Origin: an uncultured Aquimarina sp.
GTDB lineage: Bacteria > Bacteroidota > Bacteroidia > Flavobacteriales > Flavobacteriaceae
NCBI RefSeq assembly: GCF_947492405.1
Contig: NZ_CANLMP010000008.1
Location: 62,001 to 126,000 of the forward strand
Direction: 5' to 3'
Length of the DNA stretch: 64,000 nucleotides
The notes beneath the pieces are model-generated. The model worked only from the letters and a program-made list of their open reading frames with translations. It had not been told where the DNA came from and did not search any database. Shown piece by piece: positions 8,257-15,593 of the stretch; the stretch's first letter is position 1, and the number at the start of each line of letters is the position of its first letter. Made by a program: the position numbers and the translations under genes.

Positions 8257-10539
8257 TTATAATCTATATTTTATGTTAATGCCTCCATACATATTAAAAG
8301 GCAATCCCGGATAAAAATATCTGGGGGCATTGCCACCAAAACCTCTGGCATTAATCTGTAATTGTGAAGCGTACTTGGTATCTAAAATATTATTTGCTCC
8401 TAAAAATAGGTCATAGAAAACGTGCTTGCCAATAGTATTTGTATATCCTATTTTACCGTGTAATAATTCGTAATGATTACTAAAAACAGTATTTTGATCA
8501 TTTGCAGGAATTTCACCAACGGTCTGAAAATTAAGATTTCCATAAATTCCTTTTTTCGTAATTAGATCGATCCCTAAGTTGATGACATGCGAGGGAACAC
8601 CAGTGACATCATTACCAGAAAAATCAGCATCCAAATCTACAAAATCATCAAATTCATAGTCATTGATAGTTGCATTAATAAATAAGTTTAATTGAGTTTG
8701 ACGGGTCTTAAGGAGCCTATAATTAAGTGCAGCTTCTATTCCGTTATGAATTGTTTTTCCGGCATTGATCGCAAAGAAATTATCTTCTTCAGTTCTTCTG
8801 GTTACTAATAAGTCTTGAACTCTTAAGGTGTATATAGAAATGGAACCATATAATTTACTTTTTAAGAATTTATAACGAGTACCTATTTCATAATTCCAAC
8901 CGATTTCTGGCCGAATATCTGGATTGAATACACCGTCTGGTAATAAAGTTTCTGAAGTAGTTGGAGTAGAGAAACCATGTGCTATGTTTCCGAAAAGAAT
9001 GAAATTACTGTTTAATTGATAATTCAAGCCTACTTTTGGAGAGAGAATTGGATCAAAGTCAAAGCTTCCAGAACTATCTTCATTGTCACTTAAAAATTCA
9101 TCATCAATATCAAAAAATGTTTGATTTAAATGTATCCCCAAATTAAACTGAAGTTTATCATTTAGTTTTAGATTCGTTTCTGCAAAAACATTGTAATAAT
9201 TTCTTTTTTCATCAAGATCTGAGAGTTGATTTCCTAAAACGCTACCAGTTCCAATAGGGAAATCTTCATAGAGATTTTCAAAAGTTTTACCATTATAGAA
9301 GTCTAAAAATAGTTCACCACCAGCTGTCCAATTCCATTTTTTATTTAAAAAATTAGAAACACCAACAATTCTACTTCTTATACCAATAGTATTAGATGTT
9401 TCTTTTAGTATATTAAATGGTCTTGGTTCATAATTATTCCTGAAAGAAGTAAATATGCTAGTATGCTGCGAAAATGATTGGTTATAGTCATGTTTCCAAG
9501 TCAGTCCCAGAATTCCATACATAATATCTTCAAAAGCTTGAGATTGTCCCCAAGTAAAAGCTGCATTCCTTGGATTATTATCAAAATCATCCTGATTTAG
9601 GGAACTAGGGATTTCTGCTTTTAAATCAACGTAGCTAGCAATAATAGAAAAGTTGTTTTTCTCTCCAGAATGTATTGAAGAAGTAACTGTAACGGTATTT
9701 CTATTGTAGGTGTTATTATCTCGATATCCATCAAAATGATTATTGCTATAAATGATGTTAACAGTTGATTTTTTACTTCCGATAGCAATTTTCGCAATGT
9801 TTCTACTCAATCCGTAACTTCCTAAAGAGCTAGAAAAAACAGCTTCTGTAGCTTGACGATCTATAAATTCGGGTCTTAACAAAATAGTTCCTCCTAAGCC
9901 AACACCATAACTACTAGATGAAGGTCCTTTATGAATATCAATTCTTGAAATTGAAGCTAGTTCTAGATCTTCGATTGATGATTCTCCATTTCCATCCGTT
10001 AGTGGGATATCTCCAAAATATGTTCTGATATTTGCAGTACCAAATAAATTTCGAGCACCGATTCCTCTTATAGTAATTCGGTTGGTATTGAGCGTGCCGT
10101 TTTGCATAAAAACTCCAGGAACTTTGTTTAAAATAGGGTTTAACTCAATAGTGTTACCACGGTTGATTTCCTGATTACTTATAATAGCAACCGCATCTGT
10201 TGCATATTTCTTCTGTAATGAAATGGATTGACTATTTATTATTACTTCTTGTAGTAAATTGATATCAGGGTTTAAGGATATAGTTATGCTTTGATCATTA
10301 GTTATTATGATCTTTTTGGTTTGATATCCTGAAAAAGAGATTTCAATAGTCCCATTACTAATAAAGTTAAAAGTACCATTGTTATTAGAAAATGTTTTGT
10401 TTCCTGTCTCTACGTCTACTATAGTAGCATTTTTTATATGGGTTAATGTAGTATTGTCTATAACTAATCCAGAAATATTAAACTGTGCATTGGTTACATA
10501 ATAGAGAAACAAGAAAAGTAGAAGTATTATTTTTTTCAA
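8257..10539 (-). CDS. TonB-dependent outer-membrane receptor
   Basis: A 760-residue outer-membrane transporter. It has a signal peptide, a carboxypeptidase-regulatory-like domain (about residues 18-95, starting FNISGLVIDNT), a plug domain (about 110-225, with NPILNKVPGVFMQNG and the RITIRGIGARN segment) and a long beta-barrel ending in an alternating strand KYRL. It lacks the SusC signature, so it is more like iron-siderophore or cofactor receptors. It is first in an operon with a PQQ-type dehydrogenase and cytochrome c, which raises PQQ or a sugar as possible cargo (inference only). Confidence 0.9.
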   Translation of the reverse strand: MKKIILLLFLFLYYVTNAQFNISGLVIDNTTLTHIKNATIVDVETGNKTFSNNNGTFNFISNGTIEISFSGYQTKKIIITNDQSITISLNPDINLLQEVIINSQSISLQKKYATDAVAIISNQEINRGNTIELNPILNKVPGVFMQNGTLNTNRITIRGIGARNLFGTANIRTYFGDIPLTDGNGESSIEDLELASISRIDIHKGPSSSSYGVGLGGTILLRPEFIDRQATEAVFSSSLGSYGLSRNIAKIAIGSKKSTVNIIYSNNHFDGYRDNNTYNRNTVTVTSSIHSGEKNNFSIIASYVDLKAEIPSSLNQDDFDNNPRNAAFTWGQSQAFEDIMYGILGLTWKHDYNQSFSQHTSIFTSFRNNYEPRPFNILKETSNTIGIRSRIVGVSNFLNKKWNWTAGGELFLDFYNGKTFENLYEDFPIGTGSVLGNQLSDLDEKRNYYNVFAETNLKLNDKLQFNLGIHLNQTFFDIDDEFLSDNEDSSGSFDFDPILSPKVGLNYQLNSNFILFGNIAHGFSTPTTSETLLPDGVFNPDIRPEIGWNYEIGTRYKFLKSKLYGSISIYTLRVQDLLVTRRTEEDNFFAINAGKTIHNGIEAALNYRLLKTRQTQLNLFINATINDYEFDDFVDLDADFSGNDVTGVPSHVINLGIDLITKKGIYGNLNFQTVGEIPANDQNTVFSNHYELLHGKIGYTNTIGKHVFYDLFLGANNILDTKYASQLQINARGFGGNAPRYFYPGLPFNMYGGINIKYRL

Positions 10540-10647
10540 AAGGTGAATTTTTGCTCAAATATCGTAAACTAATTAAGTACCGGTTCTTAAAAATAACTTA
10601 TAATTGTAGTCTGATCAAAAATCGAAACGAATTATATATGTTATCCA

Positions 10648-11262
10648 ATGTTTAGAAAAATAATTTTCCTTTTTCTGGTTTTAACCAGTACGATTTCTTT
10701 TGCACAAAGAATTAAAATTGATAAGAAGAAACTGGAGTTTTTGAAAAATGAAACGAAGATTGCTGTAAAGCTTACTTTTCCTGAAGATCTCATCATTTTT
10801 AGTCTTCACCCAGAAAAGGAGTTTATAGAGAAGATGAAGAGTAAGTATGGAAAGATAGACAAGAATAAAGGTGAGAAATGGTTTGAGACTTATGAAAAAG
10901 CTAAAAAGGAAACTTGGAGAAATGCTTTTATTCAAGGAGTAAGTAAAAAATTAAGTAAGTATAGTGATTTGAAATTTGTGTCTGCCGAAGAAGAAACGAA
11001 TTATACATTAATTGTTGAAGCGGATTGGATATATACAGGATATGGGGGTAATGCAAGTGTGGGTAGAGAAGAAGGTAAGCTTGAAGCAACACTGAAATTT
11101 GTGAAAACAACTCAACCGGATTCATATATTTATAGTACACAAACACCTAAAGTAATAGGGAATTATGCTTATGGAGAATTTGGCGATATAGAAAGAATAA
11201 GAGAATGCTATGATAAGTTGGGATATTTATTAGAGCTTCAGCTAAAACGAATATTGAAATAA
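10648..11262 (+). CDS. Predicted exported protein, function unknown
   Basis: A 204-residue protein with a clear signal peptide (IIFLFLVLTSTISFAQ, cleavage after about residue 19). The mature part contains NYTLIVEADWIYTGYGG, reminiscent of exported Bacteroidota proteins of unknown function. It is divergent from the TonB receptor gene and is the last chromosomal gene before the tRNA-Pro/GIY-YIG array. Confidence 0.7.
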   Translation: MFRKIIFLFLVLTSTISFAQRIKIDKKKLEFLKNETKIAVKLTFPEDLIIFSLHPEKEFIEKMKSKYGKIDKNKGEKWFETYEKAKKETWRNAFIQGVSKKLSKYSDLKFVSAEEETNYTLIVEADWIYTGYGGNASVGREEGKLEATLKFVKTTQPDSYIYSTQTPKVIGNYAYGEFGDIERIRECYDKLGYLLELQLKRILK

Positions 11263-11303
11263 AATCTTTAAATAAATAATAGGTTTTAACAAAAGAGTTT
11301 ACT

Positions 11304-11311
11304 TATATTTG
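11304..11311 (+). promoter_or_regulatory. Putative promoter -7 box for the tRNA-Pro array
   Basis: TATATTTG fits the Bacteroidota TAnnTTTG consensus and lies 25 bases upstream of the first tRNA-Pro-like copy. No equivalent box is seen between the later copies. One transcript therefore probably spans all four tRNA copies and the three GIY-YIG ORFs, ending at the hairpin after 12,369. A convincing -33 TTG is not visible. Confidence 0.5.
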
Positions 11312-11335
11312 CACCCGCAAAAAGGATAACCATTT

Positions 11336-11410
11336 CGGGGTGTAGCGTAGCCCGGTTATCGCGTCGCGTTTGGGACGCGGAGGTCGTCACGCTTGAGGCG
11401 TGACCACCCA
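11336..11410 (+). pseudogene. Hybrid tRNA-Pro-like copy 1 (5' part intact, T arm replaced)
   Basis: The acceptor 5' strand, D arm and anticodon arm match tRNA-Pro(TGG), with one C-to-T change at the top of the anticodon stem that keeps a G-T pair. The T arm is replaced by GTCACGC-TTGAG-GCGTGAC (11386-11404), a perfect 7-bp stem with a 5-base loop. The 3' side CACCCA restores only five acceptor pairs. It is unlikely to be a working tRNA but may fold as a tRNA-like structure. Confidence 0.75.
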
Positions 11411-11422
11411 GATAAATAAAAT

Positions 11423-11662
11423 ATGTTCGTTTATATATTGTATAGCGATAAAAGTTCAAGATATTATGTAGGTCAAACTGCTGATATCGATAAAAGATTG
11501 AAAAGACACAATTCAGGGATAGTTCCATCTACAAAAAGTGGTACTCCTTGGAAGTTAGTTTTGCAACTTAAAACATCTTCAAGATCTGAAGCAATGATTT
11601 TGGAGAAAAAAATAAAGAAGAGAGGTGCAAAACGATTTTTAGATAACCATTTCGGGGTGTAG
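11423..11662 (+). CDS. GIY-YIG nuclease domain protein, copy 1
   Basis: A 79-residue single-domain protein of the small UvrC-like GIY-YIG family. It has the YIL..YYVG core (VYILYSDKSSRYYVG), the catalytic-type Arg in DKRLKRH and the metal-binding-type Glu in ILEKKIKKRGAKRF. Stand-alone GIY-YIG domains cut DNA as homing or repair nucleases. The last codons read NHFGV and the TAG stop lies inside the next tRNA-Pro copy, so ORF and tRNA are physically interlocked. It differs from copies 2 and 3 by one residue each (Gln versus Arg after YYVG; Thr versus Ala before PWK). Whether it is active or merely selfish is unknown. Confidence 0.8.
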   Translation: MFVYILYSDKSSRYYVGQTADIDKRLKRHNSGIVPSTKSGTPWKLVLQLKTSSRSEAMILEKKIKKRGAKRFLDNHFGV

Positions 11663-11727
11663 CGTAGCCCGGTTATCGCGCCGCGTTTGGGACGCGGAGG
11701 TCGTCACGCTTGAGGCGTGACCACCCA
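11653..11727 (+). pseudogene. Hybrid tRNA-Pro-like copy 2
   Basis: Same construction as copy 1: tRNA-Pro 5' part through the anticodon arm, then the 7-bp hairpin in place of the T arm, then CACCCA. The anticodon stem is fully Watson-Crick here, as in the intact tRNA. Its first 10 bases include the stop codon of the preceding GIY-YIG ORF. Confidence 0.75.
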
Positions 11728-11739
11728 AACAAATAAAAT

Positions 11740-11979
11740 ATGTTCGTTTATATATTGTATAGCGATAAAAGTTCAAGATATTATGTAGGTCGAACTGCTG
11801 ATATCGATAAAAGATTGAAAAGACACAATTCAGGGATAGTTCCATCTACAAAAAGTGGTACTCCTTGGAAGTTAGTTTTGCAACTTAAAACATCTTCAAG
11901 ATCTGAAGCAATGATTTTGGAGAAAAAAATAAAGAAGAGAGGTGCAAAACGATTTTTAGATAACCATTTCGGGGTGTAG
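11740..11979 (+). CDS. GIY-YIG nuclease domain protein, copy 2
   Basis: A 79-residue GIY-YIG protein identical to copy 1 except for Arg in place of Gln immediately after the YYVG motif (YYVGRTAD). It begins 12 bases after the hybrid tRNA copy 2, and its TAG stop lies within hybrid copy 3. The presence of three almost identical ORFs with only amino-acid-level differences points to recent amplification. Confidence 0.8.
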   Translation: MFVYILYSDKSSRYYVGRTADIDKRLKRHNSGIVPSTKSGTPWKLVLQLKTSSRSEAMILEKKIKKRGAKRFLDNHFGV

Positions 11980-12044
11980 CGTAGCCCGGTTATCGCGCCG
12001 CGTTTGGGACGCGGAGGTCGTCACGCTTGAGGCGTGACCACCCA
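11970..12044 (+). pseudogene. Hybrid tRNA-Pro-like copy 3
   Basis: Identical in layout to copies 1 and 2: tRNA-Pro 5' part, substituted GTCACGC/GCGTGAC hairpin, CACCCA end. It is followed by the third GIY-YIG ORF. It lacks the true T-arm sequence, so it cannot serve as the integrase attachment core. Confidence 0.75.
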
Positions 12045-12056
12045 AACAAATAAAAT

Positions 12057-12296
12057 ATGTTCGTTTATATATTATATAGCGATAAAAGTTCAAGATATTA
12101 TGTAGGTCAAACTGCTGATATCGATAAAAGATTGAAAAGACACAATTCAGGGATAGTTCCATCTACAAAAAGTGGTGCTCCTTGGAAGTTAGTTTTGCAA
12201 CTTAAAACATCTTCAAGATCTGAAGCAATGATTTTGGAGAAAAAAATAAAGAAGAGAGGTGCAAAACGATTTTTAGATAACCATTTCGGGGTGTAG
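12057..12296 (+). CDS. GIY-YIG nuclease domain protein, copy 3
   Basis: A 79-residue GIY-YIG protein identical to copy 1 except for Ala for Thr in SGAPWK. The YIL..YYVG core, DKRLKRH and ILEKKIKKRG motifs are kept. Its stop codon falls in the acceptor/D-stem junction of the intact tRNA-Pro, so its mRNA necessarily overlaps the tRNA precursor. Confidence 0.8.
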   Translation: MFVYILYSDKSSRYYVGQTADIDKRLKRHNSGIVPSTKSGAPWKLVLQLKTSSRSEAMILEKKIKKRGAKRFLDNHFGV

Positions 12297-12361
12297 CGTA
12301 GCCCGGTTATCGCGCCGCGTTTGGGACGCGGAGGTCGCAGGTTCGAATCCTGCCACCCCGA
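12287..12361 (+). tRNA. tRNA-Pro(TGG), intact
   Basis: A complete cloverleaf can be drawn by hand. The acceptor CGGGGTG pairs with CACCCCG. The anticodon stem CCGCG/CGCGG closes the loop TTTGGGA with anticodon TGG. The T stem GCAGG/CCTGC closes TTCGAAT, and A12361 is the discriminator. CCA is not encoded. It hosts the island: its 3' end from 12337 is repeated at 61825. It is the only functional-looking copy of the four in the array. Confidence 0.95.
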
Positions 12362-12366
12362 CAAAA
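12337..12366 (+). other. Left attachment repeat of the island (attL)
   Basis: The 30 bases covering the T arm, acceptor 3' strand, discriminator and five bases beyond are repeated exactly at 61825-61854. The integrase gene starts 120 bases to the right, the usual arrangement for tRNA-targeting tyrosine integrases. Integration therefore leaves the tRNA whole at this end. Confidence 0.9.
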
Positions 12367-12368
12367 GT

Positions 12369-12406
12369 AAACCGTTCATTTTCAGTAGATAATGAACGGT
12401 TTTTTG
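12369..12406 (+). terminator. Rho-independent terminator after tRNA-Pro
   Basis: An 11-bp stem AACCGTTCATT/AATGAACGGTT with a 10-base loop is followed by a run of Ts. It lies eight bases after the tRNA and would end the tRNA/GIY-YIG transcript. This copy belongs to the island; the chromosome's own tRNA terminator is now at 61.86 kb. Confidence 0.85.
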
Positions 12407-12449
12407 TTTCTTCACGTCAGGGGTCGGCAGTAAAGTCGTCAGTTTATAG

Positions 12450-12470
12450 TATATTTGGTCTTGTACCAAA
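12450..12470 (+). promoter_or_regulatory. Integrase promoter box overlapped by an inverted repeat
   Basis: TATATTTG (12450-12457) fits the Bacteroidota -7 consensus. It overlaps a perfect inverted repeat TTTGGT-CTTGT-ACCAAA (12454-12470) that ends 16 bases before the integrase ATG. A protein bound there would block the promoter, so it may be an operator for integrase control; alternatively it may form a 5' mRNA hairpin. Confidence 0.45.
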
Positions 12471-12486
12471 GGATACATACGAAGAT

Positions 12487-13653
12487 ATGCATAAATTTAA
12501 AAAGGCGCGTCTGGTTAAGTCAAAAGCTGCAAAAGGCAACTACATTATGTTCTATGTGTGGGACGTACAAAAGAATGATTTAGTAAGGCACAGAAGGTAT
12601 ATTCCAAAGAAATATAAAACAGAAGCCGAACAGAAAGCCTATGCTAAGGATATGATTAAACAAATCAATAGGATTCTAGCAGACGGGTATTATATAGATA
12701 GGAAAAAGGCTTCTAAAAATACTATTGACCAACAAAGCCAAGTATCAGAAAAAATATATTCTGTTCGAGAAGCCACAACTGCATTTATTGAAATCAAAAA
12801 AGCAAAGCAACTATACAAAAGAGGAATAGAATTTTATACCAATACACTAGAGCGCTTCGTAAAGTGGCTAGCAGATAAAGGTTTGGATAGTGTTTGGATT
12901 GGGGATTTGGATAATGGCTTAATTCAGGAATATTTTCTGTATTTGCTTACCAACAGAAAGAATAGTGCAAAAACCTATAACAATACTCTTGGAGTTCTTA
13001 AAACGTTCTATAACGTCTGTTTAAGGCAAGAATGGGTAGAAGGTAAAAACCCATTTGATAAGGTTGACAAACTTCCTGAAGAATATGGTACTAAAAACAA
13101 ACCTTTCACTAATGAGCAAATAGCAGATATTAAAGAATATGTTTTGGAACACGATCCATATCTCTGGAAGATTATCTCTTTTGTGTACTATTCTTTTATG
13201 CGTCTATCAGAAATCAGACGATTAAAAGTTGGCGATATTGATTTAGAAAAAGATCTTATTTGGGTATCCGGACGGACCAGTAAAACTAAAAAAAGAGATG
13301 TAATCCCAATTGTTCCTGCTTTAAAGAAAATTATTTTAGAAATGAATTTGGAGCAATATCATCCAGATGATTTTTTATTTGGCTCGAATCAAACTCCTTC
13401 CTCCACTAAAATGGGTGAGAATTATATGGGAAAACATTTCAGAAAGGTAAAAGACCATTTTGAATTGAGCGATGATTACACACTTTATGGTTTTAAGCAT
13501 ACGGCTGTAGTAAATTGGTATAGAAAGGAAAAAGATATTCGTAAAATTCAGAAAATGTGCAGGCATTCTAGTATGTTAATGACGGAACGTTATTTAAAAT
13601 CTCTTGGTCTCTTAGATGACAAAGATGCAGTTTCTGAATTACCAGAGATTTGA
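12487..13653 (+). CDS. Tyrosine-type site-specific integrase
   Basis: A 388-residue recombinase with an N-terminal Arm-type region, a SAM-like core-binding domain (about residues 95-190) and a C-terminal catalytic domain. Catalytic residues visible are Arg near 239 (FMRLSEIRRL), the KH pair near 337-338 (YGFKHTAVVNW, where many integrases have RH), a later Arg-His in MCRHSS, and the nucleophile Tyr near 369 (MTERYLKSL). It lies 120 bases inside the tRNA-Pro attachment site in the same direction and is the obvious enzyme for island integration. A broken relative of its C-terminus is found at 24.07 kb. Confidence 0.93.
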   Translation: MHKFKKARLVKSKAAKGNYIMFYVWDVQKNDLVRHRRYIPKKYKTEAEQKAYAKDMIKQINRILADGYYIDRKKASKNTIDQQSQVSEKIYSVREATTAFIEIKKAKQLYKRGIEFYTNTLERFVKWLADKGLDSVWIGDLDNGLIQEYFLYLLTNRKNSAKTYNNTLGVLKTFYNVCLRQEWVEGKNPFDKVDKLPEEYGTKNKPFTNEQIADIKEYVLEHDPYLWKIISFVYYSFMRLSEIRRLKVGDIDLEKDLIWVSGRTSKTKKRDVIPIVPALKKIILEMNLEQYHPDDFLFGSNQTPSSTKMGENYMGKHFRKVKDHFELSDDYTLYGFKHTAVVNWYRKEKDIRKIQKMCRHSSMLMTERYLKSLGLLDDKDAVSELPEI

Positions 13654-13665
13654 TCAACCTCTTTT

Positions 13666-13693
13666 AGGGGTTTGAATCCTGCCGAGGTCACTT
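13666..13693 (+). other. tRNA-3'-end-like fragment after the integrase gene
   Basis: The stretch GGGTTTGAATCCTGCCGAGG followed by TCACTTT resembles a T loop/T stem plus acceptor strand of a tRNA other than Pro. No 5' tRNA part precedes it. The inner CCGAGGTCACT (13682-13692) recurs at 24007-24017 next to the integrase remnant. It may be a fossil attachment site from an earlier host tRNA. Confidence 0.35.
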
Positions 13694-13702
13694 TAGTTAA
13701 TT

Positions 13703-13745
13703 AAACCATTGAAAATCAAATAGTTTTCAATGGTTTATTTTTTTT
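13703..13745 (+). terminator. Rho-independent terminator downstream of the integrase
   Basis: A 13-bp perfect stem AAACCATTGAAAA/TTTTCAATGGTTT with a short loop is followed by eight Ts in a nine-base tail. It lies 50 bases after the integrase stop codon. The rest of 13746-14140 (about 400 bases, AT-rich) contains no gene, repeat or motif I can support. Confidence 0.85.
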
Positions 13746-14140
13746 AGATGTTTTGTAACTATTTAAAAATCAGAATAAAAAGTTCGAATCTTCTCGAAGA
13801 CTTACTTCCTTTATGTAGGAATACTTACATTTTAACACTCGATTTATGTGTATGAATCTCACACTTTATGATTGTAATTAAATGGTCTGTTATTTTTTAG
13901 AGATTTTGAGTAGTGTTGGATTATTCATCGTTATGATGAAATAAATGATAATATGCTTTCAAGATAAGGAACAATTTTCTTAAGGAGATATCTAAGTCCT
14001 TTTGTCGGAGTTTGGATATTATCTAAAAGAAGCTCGAATGTAGCAAGCAGGAACAATAAAAGGATGTATATTGGCTATCAGTTAGAAAGATATCCAAATA
14101 TAAACTCCAATAGTAAACTTTTGCAAAAATCAAAAAAACA

Positions 14141-14485
14141 ATGATGCAGATCACACTATTAATCTTAACATTGACCTCATTTGTTGTTTTTCCTTATCAA
14201 AAAATAGAAGGGATCGAAAAATTAGAAGGAATATACCAAGGTCGTATCGAGGACGGTTATTCATTTTGTTGTAAAACTGAATCAGGATCTGAGAGAATAC
14301 TGGTTTTCAGAGAAATTCTGAATGTTATACTTGAAAAACATCCATTACATATCGATAAACTTGTTGGACAAAAATTCATAATCTCGTTTACTAAAGATAT
14401 AATTATTGAAGGAAAAGGTAGTAGAGAAGTATGGACTATATTACGCTTACAGAAGCTTGTGCCTGGGCAACATCTTGGAGATTGA
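14141..14485 (+). CDS. Small exported protein, function unknown
   Basis: A 114-residue protein beginning with a hydrophobic export-type segment (TLLILTLTSFVVFPY). The rest is a compact, mostly beta region with a Cys pair (FCCK). No domain was recognised. It precedes the AraC-type regulator in the same direction but with about 140 bases between, so co-transcription is uncertain. Confidence 0.5.
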   Translation: MMQITLLILTLTSFVVFPYQKIEGIEKLEGIYQGRIEDGYSFCCKTESGSERILVFREILNVILEKHPLHIDKLVGQKFIISFTKDIIIEGKGSREVWTILRLQKLVPGQHLGD

Positions 14486-14625
14486 TATAAAACTTTAATT
14501 CACAATAGTAAAAGGCCTGAACCCTTTTTTATTCTACAGGAAAAGCTTTCAATGTTTTGATGATTTTAATAGAATTTATTCTTTTACGCGATCATATTTT
14601 AAATATAAAAACACCTTGTAAAAAC

Positions 14626-15192
14626 ATGAGTACCAAACTATACATCAAATATATGGTCAGTTTGCGATGCAAAATGATGGTTAAAGAAGAACTTAAAAAA
14701 TTGGGATTACAATATGCGGTGGTTGATTTGGGTATCATTGAGATATTAGAAGATATAACAACAGAACAGCGAAAACAGCTGAAAGAAAACCTGTTAAATT
14801 CAGGATTAGAATTATTAGATGATAAGAAGAGCATTCTAATTGAAAAAATCAAAAATATCATTATAGAAATGATCCATTACACAGATGAATTGCCTTTAGT
14901 GAATTACTCAGATTATATCAGTAAAAAGGCAGATTATAACTATACATATCTGGCTAATATATTTTCAGAAGTGAAGGGGATTACTATTCAGCAATTTATT
15001 ATTATTCATAAAATTGAAAGAGTCAAAGAATTGCTTATTTATGACGAATTAAATCTTACAGAGATTGCTTATAGACTGCACTACAGCAGTGTTGCTCATT
15101 TATCTAATCAATTCAAAAAAGTTACAGGTTTGACACCTACATTTTATAAAAAATTGAAAGAAAAGCGCAAAAAGAACCTGGAAGATTTATAA
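14626..15192 (+). CDS. AraC-family transcriptional regulator
   Basis: I place the start at 14626 (MSTKLYIKYMVS), giving 188 residues; an in-frame ATG at 14557 would add an unconvincing extension. The C-terminal half is a double helix-turn-helix of the AraC type: NYTYLANIFSEVKGITIQQF for the first helices, LNLTEIAYRLHYSSVAHLSNQFKKVTGLTP for the second, with the conserved FKKVTGLTPTFYK end. The N-terminal part (IKYMVSLRCKMMVKEELKKLG) is a small domain common in Bacteroidota. It heads a block of stress-type genes and may control them (inference). Confidence 0.85.
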   Translation: MSTKLYIKYMVSLRCKMMVKEELKKLGLQYAVVDLGIIEILEDITTEQRKQLKENLLNSGLELLDDKKSILIEKIKNIIIEMIHYTDELPLVNYSDYISKKADYNYTYLANIFSEVKGITIQQFIIIHKIERVKELLIYDELNLTEIAYRLHYSSVAHLSNQFKKVTGLTPTFYKKLKEKRKKNLEDL

Positions 15193-15257
15193 TCAGAATG
15201 TCACATTAACCAAATTCTAAATATGTAAATCAATCTTTTATACCAATTTACAGGATA

Positions 15258-15452
15258 TCATTTGCTCAATTTTGCATCATTTAGATAAACAGATATATTG
15301 TTTTGATACTTACATATCACAAAATACCCTGCATTAAGTTCAATGATTGCTGTTTTACCTGTAGCATTTCTTATCCTAATAGGTAAACCCATAGATAAAA
15401 TTATTTTTTTATTCATAACCATAAAGGTGACCTGTTTTTTGCCAGAAACCAT
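15258..15452 (-). CDS. Small hypothetical protein
   Basis: A 64-residue ORF on the strand opposite to its neighbours, filling the gap between the regulator and the prohibitin gene. It has alternating hydrophobic beta-like segments (IILSMGLPIRIR, AIIELNAGYFVICKY) and no recognisable domain. The start could also be Met11 or Met13. It is kept because it is compact and uninterrupted, but it could be spurious. Confidence 0.35.
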   Translation of the reverse strand: MVSGKKQVTFMVMNKKIILSMGLPIRIRNATGKTAIIELNAGYFVICKYQNNISVYLNDAKLSK

Positions 15453-15509
15453 GCTTATTGAAGGTTATTTTATACTAAATAATCTTTTGCTGTATTGATA
15501 TTTGAGAAT

Positions 15510-15556
15510 GTGTGATATATGTAATATGGATTTAATGTAGTATAACACAATGTATA
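15510..15556 (+). promoter_or_regulatory. Shared upstream element, copy 1 (before the prohibitin gene)
   Basis: GTGTGATATATGTAAT is identical over 16 bases to 17626-17641, and both copies continue into a similar TAG-T-TAAC-CA segment about 15 bases later. Both lie upstream of plus-strand genes (84 and 127 bases before the ATG). This looks like a common promoter or regulator-binding site for the stress-type block. Confidence 0.45.
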
Positions 15557-15593
15557 TTTAATTATCCCATTTTTGTAGTAAAATAAAAGCAAA

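Larger units (their letters stand above)
11336..12361 (+). repeat. Tandem array of three 317-bp tRNA-half/GIY-YIG cassettes ending in an intact tRNA-Pro
   Basis: Four copies of the tRNA-Pro 5' part start at 11336, 11653, 11970 and 12287, exactly 317 bases apart. Between consecutive copies lies a near-identical 79-codon GIY-YIG ORF. Only the fourth copy has the true T arm and 3' acceptor strand; the first three have a substituted hairpin. Each unit begins after the anticodon arm of one tRNA copy and ends after the anticodon arm of the next. A model consistent with this is successive insertion at the same tRNA position, each insertion bringing its own 5' tRNA half and so restoring a functional gene; unequal crossing-over could also have multiplied the unit. 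Confidence 0.9.

Noticed and set aside
11286..12162. Antisense ORFs across the GIY-YIG cassettes and tRNA copies
   Set aside because: They repeat with the 317-bp unit and read the complement of GIY-YIG and tRNA sequence; they are shadows.
12107..12478. Minus-strand ORF of 123 codons through tRNA-Pro
   Set aside because: It runs through the tRNA, terminator and GIY-YIG gene in antisense and has no independent support.
13666..13693. A second functional tRNA
   Set aside because: Only T-arm and acceptor-like bases are present; no D arm or anticodon arm precedes them.
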